DNA of 64,000 nucleotides from Delphinapterus leucas (Eukaryota > Chordata > Mammalia > Artiodactyla > Monodontidae): assembly GCF_002288925.2 (NCBI RefSeq), contig NW_022098067.1, positions 2,510,023-2,574,022 of the forward strand. Reading direction: 5' to 3'. A program made the position numbers and the translations under genes. Positions within the stretch are counted from its first letter, which is position 1. Every line of letters starts with the position of its first letter. The notes beneath the pieces are model-generated. The model did no database searches. It was not told where the DNA came from and saw only the letters and a list, made by a program, of their open reading frames with translations. This document shows positions 1 through 11,360 of this stretch, in pieces.

Positions 1-1378
1 GCTTCAAATTTCCAGTGTTCTTACTTACTAACTGTATAAATTATTCACCTTCATTTTTCCTCAGTTAATTTATATTTCCCATTCCAGGGCTTTTGTGGGT
101 GTTAGATAGGGTTATGCATGTAAACTTCTTAGAAAAATACCCAGCCATACATTAAATGTCCAATAGCTGCAAGTTAATGTTTGTGTACAGCCTTTTTCAC
201 CTAGCAGAATAAGAGTTCCACTAGGACCTAAGTTTTAATCTATTTTAGTGGTTTGCTGTCAGAAAATAGACCATTGCCTGGCACGTAGTAGGTATTACAA
301 AATAATGTTTAATTAATTAATTTAATCACACGTTGTCTTTTTAACAAAAAGCCTTTTCAATTTATTATAGTTTCTTTCAGCTTTCTTCAAAATCAGTAGT
401 GATGTTTACGGCTGAATTGATCTCTAAAGCAACTGAAATCAACAGATCAGCCAGGCCACAAAAACTCAATTTTCAAAAGAATGCATTGCCCCTGTCCTTT
501 GCCACCTACATGGAAGACAGAGATAAAATTAAACCAAATGCAACAGATGGCATGAGTGTCCGCACATGGCAATTACCAATGTTTTTGGACAATTGAACAC
601 AATTATTATTTTGGCAACCATTTTTATACTTTCACACTGTTTCCTTACTGATAAATTGTTTCAATCTCCAGGTTTCACAAATTGGCATCTATAATTCACG
701 CTAGTTAATGCATATGTGACTCTAACATGTCCTTCCTTCTGTCATCATCTCATACTCATTAAGTTGGTAATTTGTTTTAGGAGAAGTTAATTCTTTCACA
801 TTTATTCCTTTAAAAAAACATAGCGATGGCAAAAGTTCCACCCACAAGTATAATTTATCATCCATGAAACACAAATCATTAAAGTCATATCTTTTGGTCC
901 CCCAGTATTTCTAAATCATCCTTAGATATCTTTGCCACAAATTTGATCCCCAGTAATATATTGGCCTTGGTGTGAACCAAATTCTTTTCTATTTCCCTCC
1001 AAAATAGTTTCAAATCTTTCTCTTCCACTTATCATAATTGTAAATATCTGGAGCTCTGCACAAACATGTATGTCCTTTAAAAGCAAAGCACTCAAACAAA
1101 CAAACAAACTACAACAACAAAAACAGAATGAGAAAATAAATTTTAAAAATCTTTCCCACAAATCATCAACCTTAATTTTCTTGGGTGCTCTAACTGTTTG
1201 AGCCTGTATACTAAGAGCTTCAGATAAAGTAAATAAGGAAACTCTCTGGCCAATTATGATTATAGCTCCTGGTTATGGTGCTTTGCAATTGACTGCACTT
1301 CATTTTTTTTTTTTTAATTTTTGGTACTGCTAAGGGGAAAGAATGATAAAGCAAATGCAAAACAAAAAATTGAAATTT
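1..1378. other. AT-rich unique sequence, no gene seen
   Basis: I see no convincing coding exon. Short open frames of about 65-80 codons here have no recognisable domain. Around 268-315 there is a weak match to the tail shared by MIR and L2 elements (a 'cctggcac-tagtagg' block followed by an A/T-rich run), too short to classify. An A-rich AAAC/CAA low-complexity run lies near 1090-1125. Confidence 0.6.
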
Positions 1379-2658
1379 TAGTTGGCCAAAAAGTTCCTTT
1401 GGTTTTTAAGCAAAAATAAAAGATACATTTGTTGTTTTCACCATGAACTTTATTGAACTACATATTTACTGTTTTGTTCCACTACCTTCTGCCATTTTCA
1501 GGCAACTTCATAATTCCATCTTTCCAAAACTTTTTACATTTTTGAGCAAAGGACTGTTCCAGGTGCCTTTTACAGTCTTCCAGGGAACTGATTTCTTTTT
1601 TTCCATTAAGATAATTTTGTAAATACCTAAATAAATGGAAAATCTGAAGGTGCAATGTCTGGTGGATACAGTGGATGAACCAGAACTTCCCAGCCAAGTT
1701 GTAACAGTTTTTGCCTAGTCGTCAGAGAAACATGAAGTCTTGCCTTATCCTGATGGAAGATTATGTGTTTTCTGTTGACTAATTCCGGTTGCTTTTCATC
1801 GAGGGCTGCTTTCAGTTGGCCTAATTGGGAGAAGTACATGTTGGAATTAATCCTTCGGTTTCCCGGAAGGAGCTCATAATAGAGGACTCCCTTCCAATCC
1901 CACCATATACACAACATCACCTTCTTTGGATAAAGACTGGCCTTTGGTGTGGTTGGTGCTGGTTCATTTCGCTTGCCCCCATGATCTCTTCCATTCCACA
2001 TTAGTGTACAGTATCCACTCTACATCACTCATCACAATTTGTTTTAAAAATGGAACGTTTATATTACGTTTCAGTAGAGAATCACATGTGGAAATACTGT
2101 CAAGGTGTTTTCCACTTAACTTTACGGAACCTAAATATCAAAGCAATTAACATAAGCAAGCTGCTGCAAATGATTTTCAAAGCTTGACTTGGATCTTTTG
2201 AGTATGTGGGCTATCTCCTGCGTGGTATAATGTTGATTGTTCTCGATTGATGTCTGACTTTGATAGCTATCAACTTCAACTTGTCTACCTCACTGTGGAG
2301 CATTGTCCAGCGAGAAATCTCCAGCACAAAACTTCGCAAACCACTTTTGACATGTTTGATCAGTCACAGCACCTTCTCCATGAACTGAAAAAATCTTTTT
2401 TGTGTGTTTTAGTTACGTTTTTACCTTTCTTGAAATAATAAAGCATAATATGCCGAAAATGTTGCTTTCTATCTTCCATCTTCAATATTAAAATGGTTAC
2501 ACAAAAATTCATCAATTTTGATTTTTTTAAATGCACACTGATATGACAGCTGTCACTATACAATCTAACAAAATTGTTTTGAATGAAGTTAAAGACATCT
2601 AAGTGCTACTAGAGCAATCTGATGGAAAAAAAATGAATGAACTTTTTGGCCAACCGTA
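1379..2658 (-). mobile_element. Mariner-family DNA transposon, nearly full length, inactive
   Basis: A 1.28-kb element is bounded by inverted ends. The left end reads gttggccaaaaagttcc and the right end is its reverse complement up to 2654, with TA dinucleotides just outside (1379-1380 and 2657-2658), as expected for Tc1/mariner insertion at TA. The interior on the minus strand encodes a decayed mariner transposase. Length, terminal motif and transposase all fit the mariner family seen in cetartiodactyl genomes. A second copy begins at 63652 in the opposite orientation. Confidence 0.9.
1482..2479 (-). pseudogene. Mariner transposase pseudogene
   Basis: Read on the minus strand, the gene starts at an ATG at 2477-2479 and spans about 330 codons, close to the usual 340-350 aa of mariner transposases. 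The N-terminal helix-turn-helix part (about 2370-2479) is followed by a frameshift. The region about 1640-2001 encodes the catalytic core, with an HQDKARLH block holding the second catalytic Asp and a PDIAPSDF block holding the third (DD34D type). Another frameshift near 1640 puts the C-terminal end (LNGKKE to KLPENG, 1482-1640) in a different frame. At least three reading frames are needed, so the protein is dead. The identification is firm; the exact number of lesions is approximate. Confidence 0.88.
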
Positions 2659-3340
2659 TATTAAGGAGACACTGCTGAAAGATTTGCTTCCACTCTGAGA
2701 GGAAGAATTTAAAACTCCAGAATCTGAATTTTGCTTGTTATACTTACAAACTTCTTCTAAGAACTGAACATCTGTTTAAAAGTTTCTGATGGAAACGTTT
2801 TTTCTAAAGAAACTTTTTCTAAAGTTTTCTTCTAGTTTATTACAAGCATATACCATCAGTTGAAAAAAATTAGAAGCTAACCACATTACACAAAATAAAA
2901 TATTAATATGCCAGAAGACTAATCTTGTCAATTTAGCCCTTTATTCTCTGATGAAAATAATTAATACTTTTAACTTTTGTTTTATATATCCTCATCAATC
3001 CTAGATATGATTTTCTGGATTCCCTTTTTCAGAATCTTCTACATCTTTACTATTTTCATAGCCTTTATTGTCCAGTCCAAATTTTCGTTCTTTAAGATTA
3101 TGCTTTTCCATATTTTCTTACATACTCTTGGTTATATGCACTAGCAAAATGTTTCACAACCCATTTTCAACTTTGTGACATGCATGAAGCTTGATTTTCA
3201 TGTGTGACCCATTCTCCTGGGAAGGCTTATGGTTATGTGAAATTCCTGAATCACACACTGTAAATCTATCCCTATCTTTCAGTTAAAGAAACAAACAAAA
3301 CCAAAAACAAAAGACAGGACAACTCAACATTGTGAAGATA
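2659..3340. other. AT-rich unique sequence
   Basis: No gene, RNA or clear repeat is recognised. The sequence is AT-rich with no long open frame. Confidence 0.5.
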
Positions 3341-4205
3341 TTAGTTTATTCTAAATCAATTAATAAATGTAATGTAAGTCAAATTGAAACACCAACAACC
3401 TCTTTTTTTCCCTGAAAACAGATTGACGTTCATATGAAAAATTAACATGCAAGAATAGCTAAGAATTCCTGAAAAAGAACTATGTGGGTATACTATACCA
3501 ACCAGGGATTTAAACATGCTATCATTCCTCTAATTAAGCATTATGTTACCAGCACATGACTAGGTAGATAGACTAGTGAAATACAATTTTTTTTAAATCT
3601 AGAAATAGACTCAAGAACATATGAAAATTTTAGTTCATGATGAAAATGGCATCACCAATTTTTGAAACAAAGAATTTTAAATTAAATTGTGCTAAAAAAT
3701 CTGATAGCCATTGAGAAAAAGATAAAAGTATTTCTCTCTCACACATACAGAAGAATGAACTCCAAGTGAATAATAAATCTAGTATAAAAAATAATGCATG
3801 TACAAGTAGAAAATTTAATAAATTCTTCCTTGTAAGGAAAGGCTTTCTAATTATGATTCAAATCCAGATATAGTAAAAGAAAATAATAATGAATTGGACT
3901 ACATAGTGTTTGGAAACCTACTTTTTCATGAAAAAGAAAAACATTTATCAAAGTTAAAATATGTATAACACATGTAAATGGAAAGGAAGTTTGGGAGGTG
4001 AATAAAAAATTACTGCCAATGAGGTGTGGGGTTTCTTTCTGGGATGAAAATAAACGTATTTTAGAATATGAAAATGTTCTAAAATTGATTGTGGTGGTGA
4101 CTGTGCAACTCTGTGAATATACTAAAAACTATTAAACTGTATACACTGAATTGGCTGGGTGACTTGTAGGTGAATTATATCTCAATAAAGCTGTTATTTA
4201 AAAAA
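3341..4205 (+). mobile_element. Old L1M 3' fragment
   Basis: The segment resembles the end of ORF2 and the 3' UTR of an ancient mammalian L1. It shows the characteristic tract with 'gtggtgactgtgcaactctg', 'ctgtatacactgaattgg' and a terminal 'atatctcaataaagctgtt' before a short A-run near 4200. No ORF survives. The 5' limit is approximate. Confidence 0.65.
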
Positions 4206-4657
4206 GGGGGGAAAGTATTAATTTTCCAGTGGAGAAAATTGTTATGCCCCTATGTAACCAAGTGATCAAAGTTAATATCACTGACTATGAGTCAAAATGT
4301 CACCCTGTGCCTTTAGATATGCTCATCTAAAAATAACATAATATCACTTATGTAGCATTGTTGCCGAAAATGCAAAACCTAAACCTGATTCTAAGGAAAC
4401 AGTTAGAGAAAGTCAAATTGAGAGATAGTTTAAAAAACTACCATTAAAAAAATCAGGGTCATAAAAGACAAAGACTGACTCAGGAACTATCCTGGTTAAA
4501 GGAGACTAAAGTGATAATAATGAAACAGATTTCACAGGCTTGGAATGAATCACAGATCACAGAAGAAACAAATCTATAAAAGACTTTGGGATATCTGGCA
4601 AAATTGAAATTTATGTTAGATAATAATGGATAAATATTAAAGTATCTGAAATTGAAA
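4206..4657. other. Unclassified AT-rich DNA
   Basis: This stretch lies between the L1M tail and the solo LTR. No coding or repeat signature is recognised. Confidence 0.45.
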
Positions 4658-5372
4658 CTGCAGGAATGTGCCGCATTAGGCTCCGAGGAGCTCCGGTTCT
4701 TTATGTCTCAGCACAGAAAGAATTCAGTGAGAGACAAAGTGATAGATAAGAAGTGATTTATTAGAGTAGGATGCTTGTGAGGCTTATAAGAGGGCAGGTG
4801 AGAGGGTGCCATGCCTCGAGAACATAGTGGGTTACAGTTTCATAATCAAAGGAAAAGTGGGGAGGGGTAGAAGACCACCTTTTTCCACATTCTTGAGTAG
4901 GCATCAAACTTCTATCATCAGTTTCTCCTCCTCATCAGTTGGGGGGAGTTTTCTTGTCCCTACGTGGTCAAACCAGGACTGTCATGGCACCATCTAAATT
5001 AGTAGTAGTGGTAACATATGCTAAATTTGGTAAATCACCTCAGGTTTCAGTATAATGCCACCTTTTCTTTATATTTTTGTCTTTAGTGTGCACAGAGGAG
5101 TGTGTCATGTGAATCATAAACTTACTGAGCTTACTGGGCAGGGTACGGGGCTCATTCACCATTGTTTTATTGTTTTGGGGCATGTCTCACGCTTCTGTTG
5201 CATGGTTTTCTTGCTAAGCAAGCCTGTTTTGTTTGGTGGCTAAGCGAACCTGCTTTCTTGAGTGATCGTTAACTTACAGGGGTCTCCCACAATTTTTTCT
5301 TTACTTATAATCCCCTAGTGGGATTAATTATTTAATCATCTACTTTGTCCATTTATTCTGCCCCTATCACAG
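4658..5372 (-). mobile_element. Solo LTR of an endogenous retrovirus (minus strand)
   Basis: On the minus strand this roughly 700-bp segment begins near a TGTGATAGGGGCAG motif (right end, 5371) and ends near GCGGCACA (left end, 4667), giving TGTG...CACA ends. It carries a TATA-like element (minus-strand TTATAAG, about 4786-4792) and, about 25 bp downstream, an AATAAA signal (plus-strand TTTATT at 4757-4762), the normal U3-R layout. The hexamer TTGAAA occurs at 4652-4657 and 5373-5378 and may be the target duplication if the LTR extends a few bases beyond TGTG/CACA. No internal viral sequence flanks it, so it is read as a solo LTR left by LTR-LTR recombination. Family not assigned. Confidence 0.65.
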
Positions 5373-5569
5373 TTGAAATTGTGGTCTTGTAAGGAAATCT
5401 CCTTATTTTAAGAGACATACATTAAAATATTTCTGTGTAAAGCATCAAGAGTCAAGTTTTGCTTTATTCTCAAATGGTTCATCCAAAATTCTATTAAAAT
5501 ATACATATTATATATAACACAAAATACATGTAATACATACACAAATATACGTGTTATATATATATATAC

Positions 5570-5600
<31 letters not shown>

Positions 5601-5825
5601 TATGAATGAGGGAGAAGACACAGAGAAAGTCAGAGACAGAGAGACAAAGAAGAGAAAGAGAGAGAAAACAAATGTGACAATATATAAACAAATCATGAAT
5701 CCAGGTAGAGTTCATTATGTACTGTATATAATTTTTTGTAAGTTTAAATTTAAAGTTTTTTTTTTAATTAAAAGTTTAAAATGTTATTGTGATCTAAGTA
5801 AGTGAGAGTACAATTATTAAGAATA
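5373..5825. repeat. AT-rich DNA with TA microsatellite
   Basis: This is AT-rich unique DNA containing a (TA)n tract at about 5555-5602 followed by a GA-rich stretch at about 5605-5672. The short open frames across the TA tract are low-complexity artefacts. Confidence 0.7.
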
Positions 5826-5828
5826 ACA

Positions 5829-6050
5829 GGGCTTCCCTGGTGGTGCAGTGGTTGAGTCTGCCTGCCGATGCAGGGGACATGTGTTCGTGCCCCGGTCTGG
5901 GGAGATCCCACATGCCGCAGAGCGGCTGGGCCCATGAGCCATGGCCGCTGAGTCTGTGCATCCGGAGCCTGTGCTCCGCAACAGAAGAGGCCACAACAGT
6001 GAGAGGCCCATGTACCACAAATAAAATAAAATAAAATAAAAATAACATTA
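5829..6050 (+). mobile_element. CHR-2-like cetacean SINE
   Basis: This is a full-length tRNA-derived SINE. The head (gcttccctggtggtgcagtgg) keeps tRNA-like promoter boxes, the body includes 'gatcccacatgccgcagagc' and 'cggagcctgtgctccgcaac', and the tail is a (AAAAT)n run. The AATAACA motif occurs just before the element and again after the tail, consistent with a target-site duplication. This family is diagnostic for cetaceans. Confidence 0.92.
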
Positions 6051-6934
6051 AGTTTTATTACTGTTTTATTCAGAAAAAACCTTGTTTGGAAACTTTGGTT
6101 TTTCAGTGTTGTTCTTAAATTACTTATGTTGCACGTCTCATTTTTTAAATTAACTTTTATTGGAGTATGGTTGCTTTGGTGCATGTCTCCTTGATCAAGA
6201 CACAGAAGAGGATCAAAACATGATGTTAGAGAATCTCTGGTTTAGGGAAAAAAATTGGCAATTAACATTTCCTTTTGGGGGACTATTTATGATATAGATA
6301 AAACAGCTACAAATATTGCTTCTTAATTGTTTTAAATATTGAATGATTCTAGAAATTGGATTTCTAAATATGGATTAATGAATACAAGTATTTAGGATGA
6401 AAAGAGGAAGGGGTGTGACAAATTTAATGGATTTGGTAGAATGTTAGGTACCACTTCTGAAGAAAATAAAAAATATTTTATACTTTTTTCTTTTAAAGCA
6501 CATTTAAATTTTTAATAAGTTCTAATTAATAATTTCCTAAAGTTGAAACTTGACTGATAAAATTATTTCTTGGAGCAAATCCATTTTTTATTCAATGAGG
6601 TGATATTTAACTAAAGCATTAATTAGTCACTAAAAAAACACCCAAGTGTTTTGTACATTTAAGTTCACCCTTAGATCTCCATGCTTAGCAGTGCTCTCCC
6701 CTCTTTTAGAAGTGCATGGATCACACATCACATACATACATATCAAAAGTTGTTAAGAGCTGTAATATGCAGCTCAGACAGAGATACTTCTTATTTGCTT
6801 ATCTTTGTTCAGAAAAGTAACAGAGTCCTTCAATGCACCTTTTTTACATCTGAAATTTCAGTATAATGAGATAGATGCGTTGACACCACAAATCCTGTTA
6901 AGAGTCAAATTGGAGCTCAGGGAGAGCTTGTCAG
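6051..6934. other. AT-rich unique sequence
   Basis: No gene or classifiable repeat was seen. Small open frames lack domain features. Confidence 0.5.
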
Positions 6935-7130
6935 ATGCTGTGTTTCTCACACTTTAATATGCATGTGAATCATTCAAGTCTTGTTAAAAATACAGTCAAC
7001 TGAAAATGCAGATTTGGGTTCAGTCAATGAAAAAAGAGCCTGCGAATCTGCATTTCTAACTAGCTCCCAGGTAACGTCTATGCTGCTGCTGCATAGACCA
7101 TACTCTGTGTAGCAAAGTGTTAGAGAGAAG
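6935..7130 (+). mobile_element. MER5A-like hAT-Charlie relic
   Basis: The segment shows the typical order of MER5A blocks: 'gtttctcacactttaatatgcatgtgaatc', a 'cttgttaaaaatacag' block, 'aatctgcatttctaactagctcccaggt' and 'tgctgctgctgcatagacc'. This is a short non-autonomous DNA transposon with no coding capacity. Confidence 0.75.
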
Positions 7131-7388
7131 ACTGTAATTCTCTGAAAGCCTTCCTTGGCCACCACCCTTTTTGAAAAATCTCTGCACCAAATTTTAAACA
7201 ACATTTTCTTCCACCCACAAGGGTCATTGCAGCTTAGATCAGTGGTGGGCTTCTCATGTAAAGACTGTTATGTATAGATCTGCCAATAGCCTATGATGTG
7301 GCCTGGCATGAGAGTACTGCCCAATTAGGGGGCTTCTGTATCAAATGGAAATGGCTTACTAGTGATGGCTTCTGTGGGATTTGGGGAG

Positions 7389-7419
<31 letters not shown>

Positions 7420-7460
7420 TGTGTGAAAGAGAGAGAGAGAATGAGAAAGAGAGAAATGAA
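7389..7460. repeat. (GT)n/(GA)n microsatellite
   Basis: A GT dinucleotide tract (about 7389-7425) passes directly into a GA-rich tract with AGAGAGAGA runs. Open frames through it are artefacts. Confidence 0.95.
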
Positions 7461-7855
7461 AGAACCAGCAGAAGAGAGGTAAGAGAGCACTTAACAAATA
7501 TTGTCTCAGTTCTTATAAGATACAAAAGATGCCTTTAAGTGTTACTGCTGCATCACTAGAATCTTTGATAGATAATAGAGGTGAGTCCTGTTCTGTATTC
7601 AGATCTTTCTGAGACCTGATAAGTGGTTGTTGAGACTTCTACAAGTCACTTGCTTATGTTTATTTGTATAAGCAAACTCTCCACATGTGAGATAACTGGT
7701 AGCTTGAAACACTGTCTCAGATGAATGCTAAATTGCTCCAGTATTAAGATATTTCAAATATCTATTTCTGTACTTTGAAGATTTATGGTGAAACTTTTCC
7801 AAATTCCAGAATAGGGAGTGGATAGATTAGATAGGTAAGTAGGATAAATAGATTA

Positions 7856-7930
7856 GGTAGGTAAATGATAGATAGATGATAGATACATAGATAGATACAT
7901 AGATAGATACATAGATAGATACATAGATGA
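7856..7930. repeat. (GATA)n-type microsatellite
   Basis: Tetranucleotide GATA/GATG units are followed by a higher-order 12-mer repeat, 'atagatacatag', present about four times. Confidence 0.93.
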
Positions 7931-10320
7931 TTTTTTAATGATAGTTATGCACAAGTAAGAATATGACCCAGACAATTTTGTCAACCTTAGGGCATTCTTG
8001 ATAATATGCATGGGGAAGAAGCAAAAGGACATTCTTCTCACTATTACCAGTCTTAACTCTGATACTCAGCTTATCAGTCTACAGCAGATACAAAACAGGG
8101 GCAAAAATTCCACCCTTATTCCAAGATGATAGTTAAAGCCTTAAACAAAAGACAATTTCAGTTCAATCTGCAAAGAAACATCAATAAAACTTCACTGAAA
8201 TTTTAAATATTAGGAAGTAGTGAGTTATAAGAAAATACTAACTAGTGTGGTTAAGGTAAAAACATCATCAGATTCTTACCTTAAATATAGAAAAATAATT
8301 GTGACACTGACACCACATATTAAATTACCATCTCTCCACTCCTGGGATGCTTTACTACTACAAATGGAGAGTTATTTTAGCAATGTGAAGTACATCCTTT
8401 GGATGCTCTGGAACGAGTTCTTACCAATAGACTATATTTTTTATCCCATACTGAGGGACCTCAAGTTAGGTGTCTGGTATTAGGGATAGAAAAGACATCT
8501 TGAAGAATTCACATAATTAGAGGTGAACAAAGGTTACTAAAGTAAAGGAATTTGTCTGTCTGAGATGGGTATGCTAAAATCTTCAGTTTCCCCAAACTGG
8601 CACTTATCTGACCATAATCATAAATTAAAAACAAAACAAAACATAACACTTTGATATTATAGTTTAAGCACTAAATTCATACAAATATACAGACATTTGT
8701 ATGTACATCTCATATATAAGTGCATAAATGAATACATGTACAGATTGAGAACAAATTGTCCAGATAAGTGTAACTAAGGAAAATGAATTTGTCTATTATC
8801 TTAAAAAATATTTCCCAAGAGGAGTTGCCTCTTAGAACCATGTGCCACACATAGAGTAATAGGGTACGTTTGTCAGAGAGAATAATATGAGGTTGCTGCA
8901 GAAGCTTAAGCAATCTCTAGCACTGGTGAGTGAGCAGTTCCAGGGATTCCATTTTTCTCCATTAGGGAATAAAAGAAAATATTTAAATATTTTGATATTC
9001 TAGAATGAAAAGAACACTTCATAGTTTTGTTCGGACTGTTTCAAAGATTTGGGAGAATGCCATTGCAGCTTCCCCTGCACTCCTCCCTGATAAATCTATT
9101 TTCATTTCCATCAATGTTGCTTTCATCTAAGTAATATCATCTGCCACTGATTTGGAGCAACTTAACTTCATGTCATACTGGAGAGCAAATCAAAATTTGG
9201 AAATCAATTCTGGAACTTCATACTTGCACTATTTTTAGGATATTTGATGAATTTCAAAGCCCTTTAGTTTTCTTTTTTTTTCTTTGAACTGCCATAAATA
9301 AGTTCAAGGTAGTGTTGAGTTTAATTGTATTTTTTTGTTTCTCTTTTATAGATTATATGAAATAACCTACATATATTTATCTATAAAGCCTTCTTAAAAA
9401 CCATGTATTCTTATGAACACACCACATTACTAGTACCTTACTTGTCATATTCCTTAGTGCTATGCTCTGGGTAGTCTTTACATGAACAAATGAGAAAAAG
9501 AGTTTATGTTAAGCACCCTAAATCACTTGCTGTTGTGTATTCTTCTACTCTAGATGAGACTTAAAAAAGACCTTATTCAAGTGAGTCACTGTGATCTTCA
9601 AGAAAAGCATTTTCAAAAATAATAGTCATGTTTAAATTTCCTTACTGTATTAATATTATTTTCAAAGCAAGGATTAAAATTATAATTACTAATGATTGAT
9701 GATATAATAAGACTGTATATTTAAAATTTGGTTTCAATAGAGACTTCTTTTTGAGAAAACTCTATAATTTTTGGAATAGAATTTTTAAGTTTTAACATGA
9801 AAGTCTCACAAACAGTATTAAGTGAAACTTTGTACACTATACCAAAGCAACTTTAAGGACTCGAAAAATGATCAAAAGGGATATAAATTTTGTTTACAAT
9901 AAAATTGTTATTAATTGTTCCAGTGCTATAGTAATAAACATAAAACAGAGATTTACTTTGACTGTATGGAACATTTAATGAGCCTGTCCTATTACTGTTA
10001 GTTTATATCTCAAAGCTAAGTGAAAAAGATCAACTGAAATACTTTCTCCATTAATGCCTCTATGTTTTGGGCATTTAAGCTGTAAGTTTAATAATGCCAT
10101 TTTATACATATTATATATTTTGCTTAATAACTAATTATAAAAAAATATTTTTAATTTCAATAATCATTACAGTCCTTCCCAAGTTATGGATTCTCAAAAA
10201 TACTTAGCTTATTTGTTGCTTATGAAGAAAAACATCAATGAATGGCTCCATTTGAGGATATTTATAGCTTATGTGCCAGGTCACGACATATCAAAACTCT
10301 GTCAAATGGACAAACATAAG
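7931..10320. other. AT-rich unique sequence, no gene seen
   Basis: No open frame exceeds 90 codons, and no repeat family is recognised with confidence. Several A/T homopolymer runs are present. Confidence 0.5.
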
Positions 10321-10550
10321 AAAGGTTAATTTTATCCATTTTGAGTTTATTTTTGTGTATGGTATTAGAGAACATTCTAATTTTATTCTTTTATATGTAG
10401 CTGTCCAGTTTTCCCAGCACCACTTATTGAAGAGACTGACTTTTCTCCATTGTATATTCTTTTCTCCATTGTCATAGATTAATTGACCATAGGTGTATAG
10501 GTTTATTTCTGGGCTTTGTATCCTGTTCCTTTGATCTATATTCCTGTATT
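10321..10550 (-). mobile_element. Antisense L1 ORF2 fragment
   Basis: The plus strand matches the complement of an L1 ORF2 segment that is also present at about 44772-44995 in this window ('ccattttgagtttatttttgtgtatgg', 'ccagttttccCAgcaccacttattgaa', 'tgggctttgtatcctgttcc'). The element is truncated at its 5' side near 10548. The provirus lies immediately beyond. Confidence 0.85.
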
Positions 10551-10555
10551 AGTAT
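10551..10555. repeat. Left target-site duplication of the provirus (AGTAT)
   Basis: AGTAT directly precedes the 5' LTR and recurs directly after the 3' LTR at 16131-16135. This 5-bp duplication defines both provirus ends. Confidence 0.9.
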
Positions 10556-10866
10556 TGCAAGGCCAACTGGCCCGAGGCAGGGGAACACAATCAGATTCAC
10601 AGGTTGCATCAGACCGCAATTCTCTGGACCACCCAGTTCCAGAAACTGCCCTGGAGACATTCCGGACCACCCAGTTCCAGAAACTGCCCTGGAGACATCC
10701 CGGACCACCCAGTTCCAGGAACTGACCTGGGGACTTTGAATGCAGCCCAGTCTTCCCGCCTTTCGAGGGGCGGGACTAACGGTCCCCCAGGATACCCAAA
10801 AAGACCACCAAATAAGGAATACCCTGCGCCCTCCCAGATTCACCACACCCCTTTCCCTTCTTCCCC

Positions 10867-10872
10867 TATAAA
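10867..10872 (+). promoter_or_regulatory. LTR TATA box
   Basis: TATAAA sits about 85 bp upstream of the LTR polyadenylation signal, in the expected U3 promoter position. GC-rich motifs, including 'ggggcgggac' near 10766, lie upstream and resemble an Sp1 site. Activity is unknown. Confidence 0.75.
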
Positions 10873-10953
10873 GTCTTGCCCAACCCTCGCCCGGGTGCGA
10901 CTTCTCTGGCCCCTTTCTCTCGGACCAGTGAACCTCGCCCGGGAGCGCTCCCT

Positions 10954-10959
10954 AATAAA
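10954..10959 (+). terminator. LTR polyadenylation signal
   Basis: AATAAA lies in the R region of the 5' LTR, followed by a T/G-rich stretch. The equivalent in the 3' LTR is at 16073-16078. Confidence 0.8.
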
Positions 10960-11018
10960 GCTCACTTGAAGCTTTCCTCTGTTTCGCGGTGCCGTTTGTT
11001 AAGATCTGACCTTGCATT

Positions 11019-11036
11019 TGGTGCCGAAATCCGGGA
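11019..11036 (+). promoter_or_regulatory. Primer-binding site, tRNA-Phe type
   Basis: Two bases after the LTR end, an 18-nt segment beginning TGGTGCCGAAA is complementary to the 3' end of mammalian tRNA-Phe with one apparent mismatch (T for C in the middle). Reverse transcription would have been primed here. Confidence 0.8.
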
Positions 11037-11360
11037 GGGGTACCAAGCCCCGCGGGTTAGCACGCGGGCCGCTCCTCCCCTCCCCCAGGAGACAACCAGA
11101 GAACTACTCATCCACCCGATCCGGCAGAAAACGGAGTAAGTCCCCTTCCCTTGTTCCCTCCGACCCTCAGAGTCCCTACCCACCGGAATCCCTGTCCTTA
11201 ATTGCGGCCGCGTCAGGGATTCCTCTGTCCTCTCTCCGGGCCTCGGGCAACTGTGGAGACGTCCCAATTGCCTGACCGCCCTCCGACCTGCCGTGAATTG
11301 GAGACTGAGACCAGGGACGCCTCTCTCCCTCTCCATTCACTCAGGGACAGACTGGGGGTC
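11037..11360 (+). other. ERV leader region
   Basis: This GC-rich untranslated leader between the primer site and the presumed gag start contains the likely splice donor and packaging region. I cannot pick a specific donor or packaging element with confidence. Confidence 0.5.

Larger units (their letters stand above)
10556..11016 (+). repeat. 5' LTR
   Basis: The 461-bp LTR runs from TGCAAGGCC to CCTTGCA. A TATAAA box is at 10867-10872 and an AATAAA polyadenylation signal at 10954-10959, giving a short R/U5. The U3 holds three copies of a roughly 38-bp unit beginning 'ggaccacccagttccag' (about 10627-10730). The 3' LTR has only two, which explains most of the length difference. Confidence 0.92.

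Noticed and set aside
5829..5905. Possible tRNA gene (tRNA-like promoter boxes)
   Set aside because: It is the tRNA-derived head of a SINE with A-tail and target duplication; it cannot form a proper tRNA fold.
7856..7930. Regularly spaced repeats resembling a CRISPR array
   Set aside because: It is a GATA-type microsatellite with no unique spacers, in a mammalian genome.
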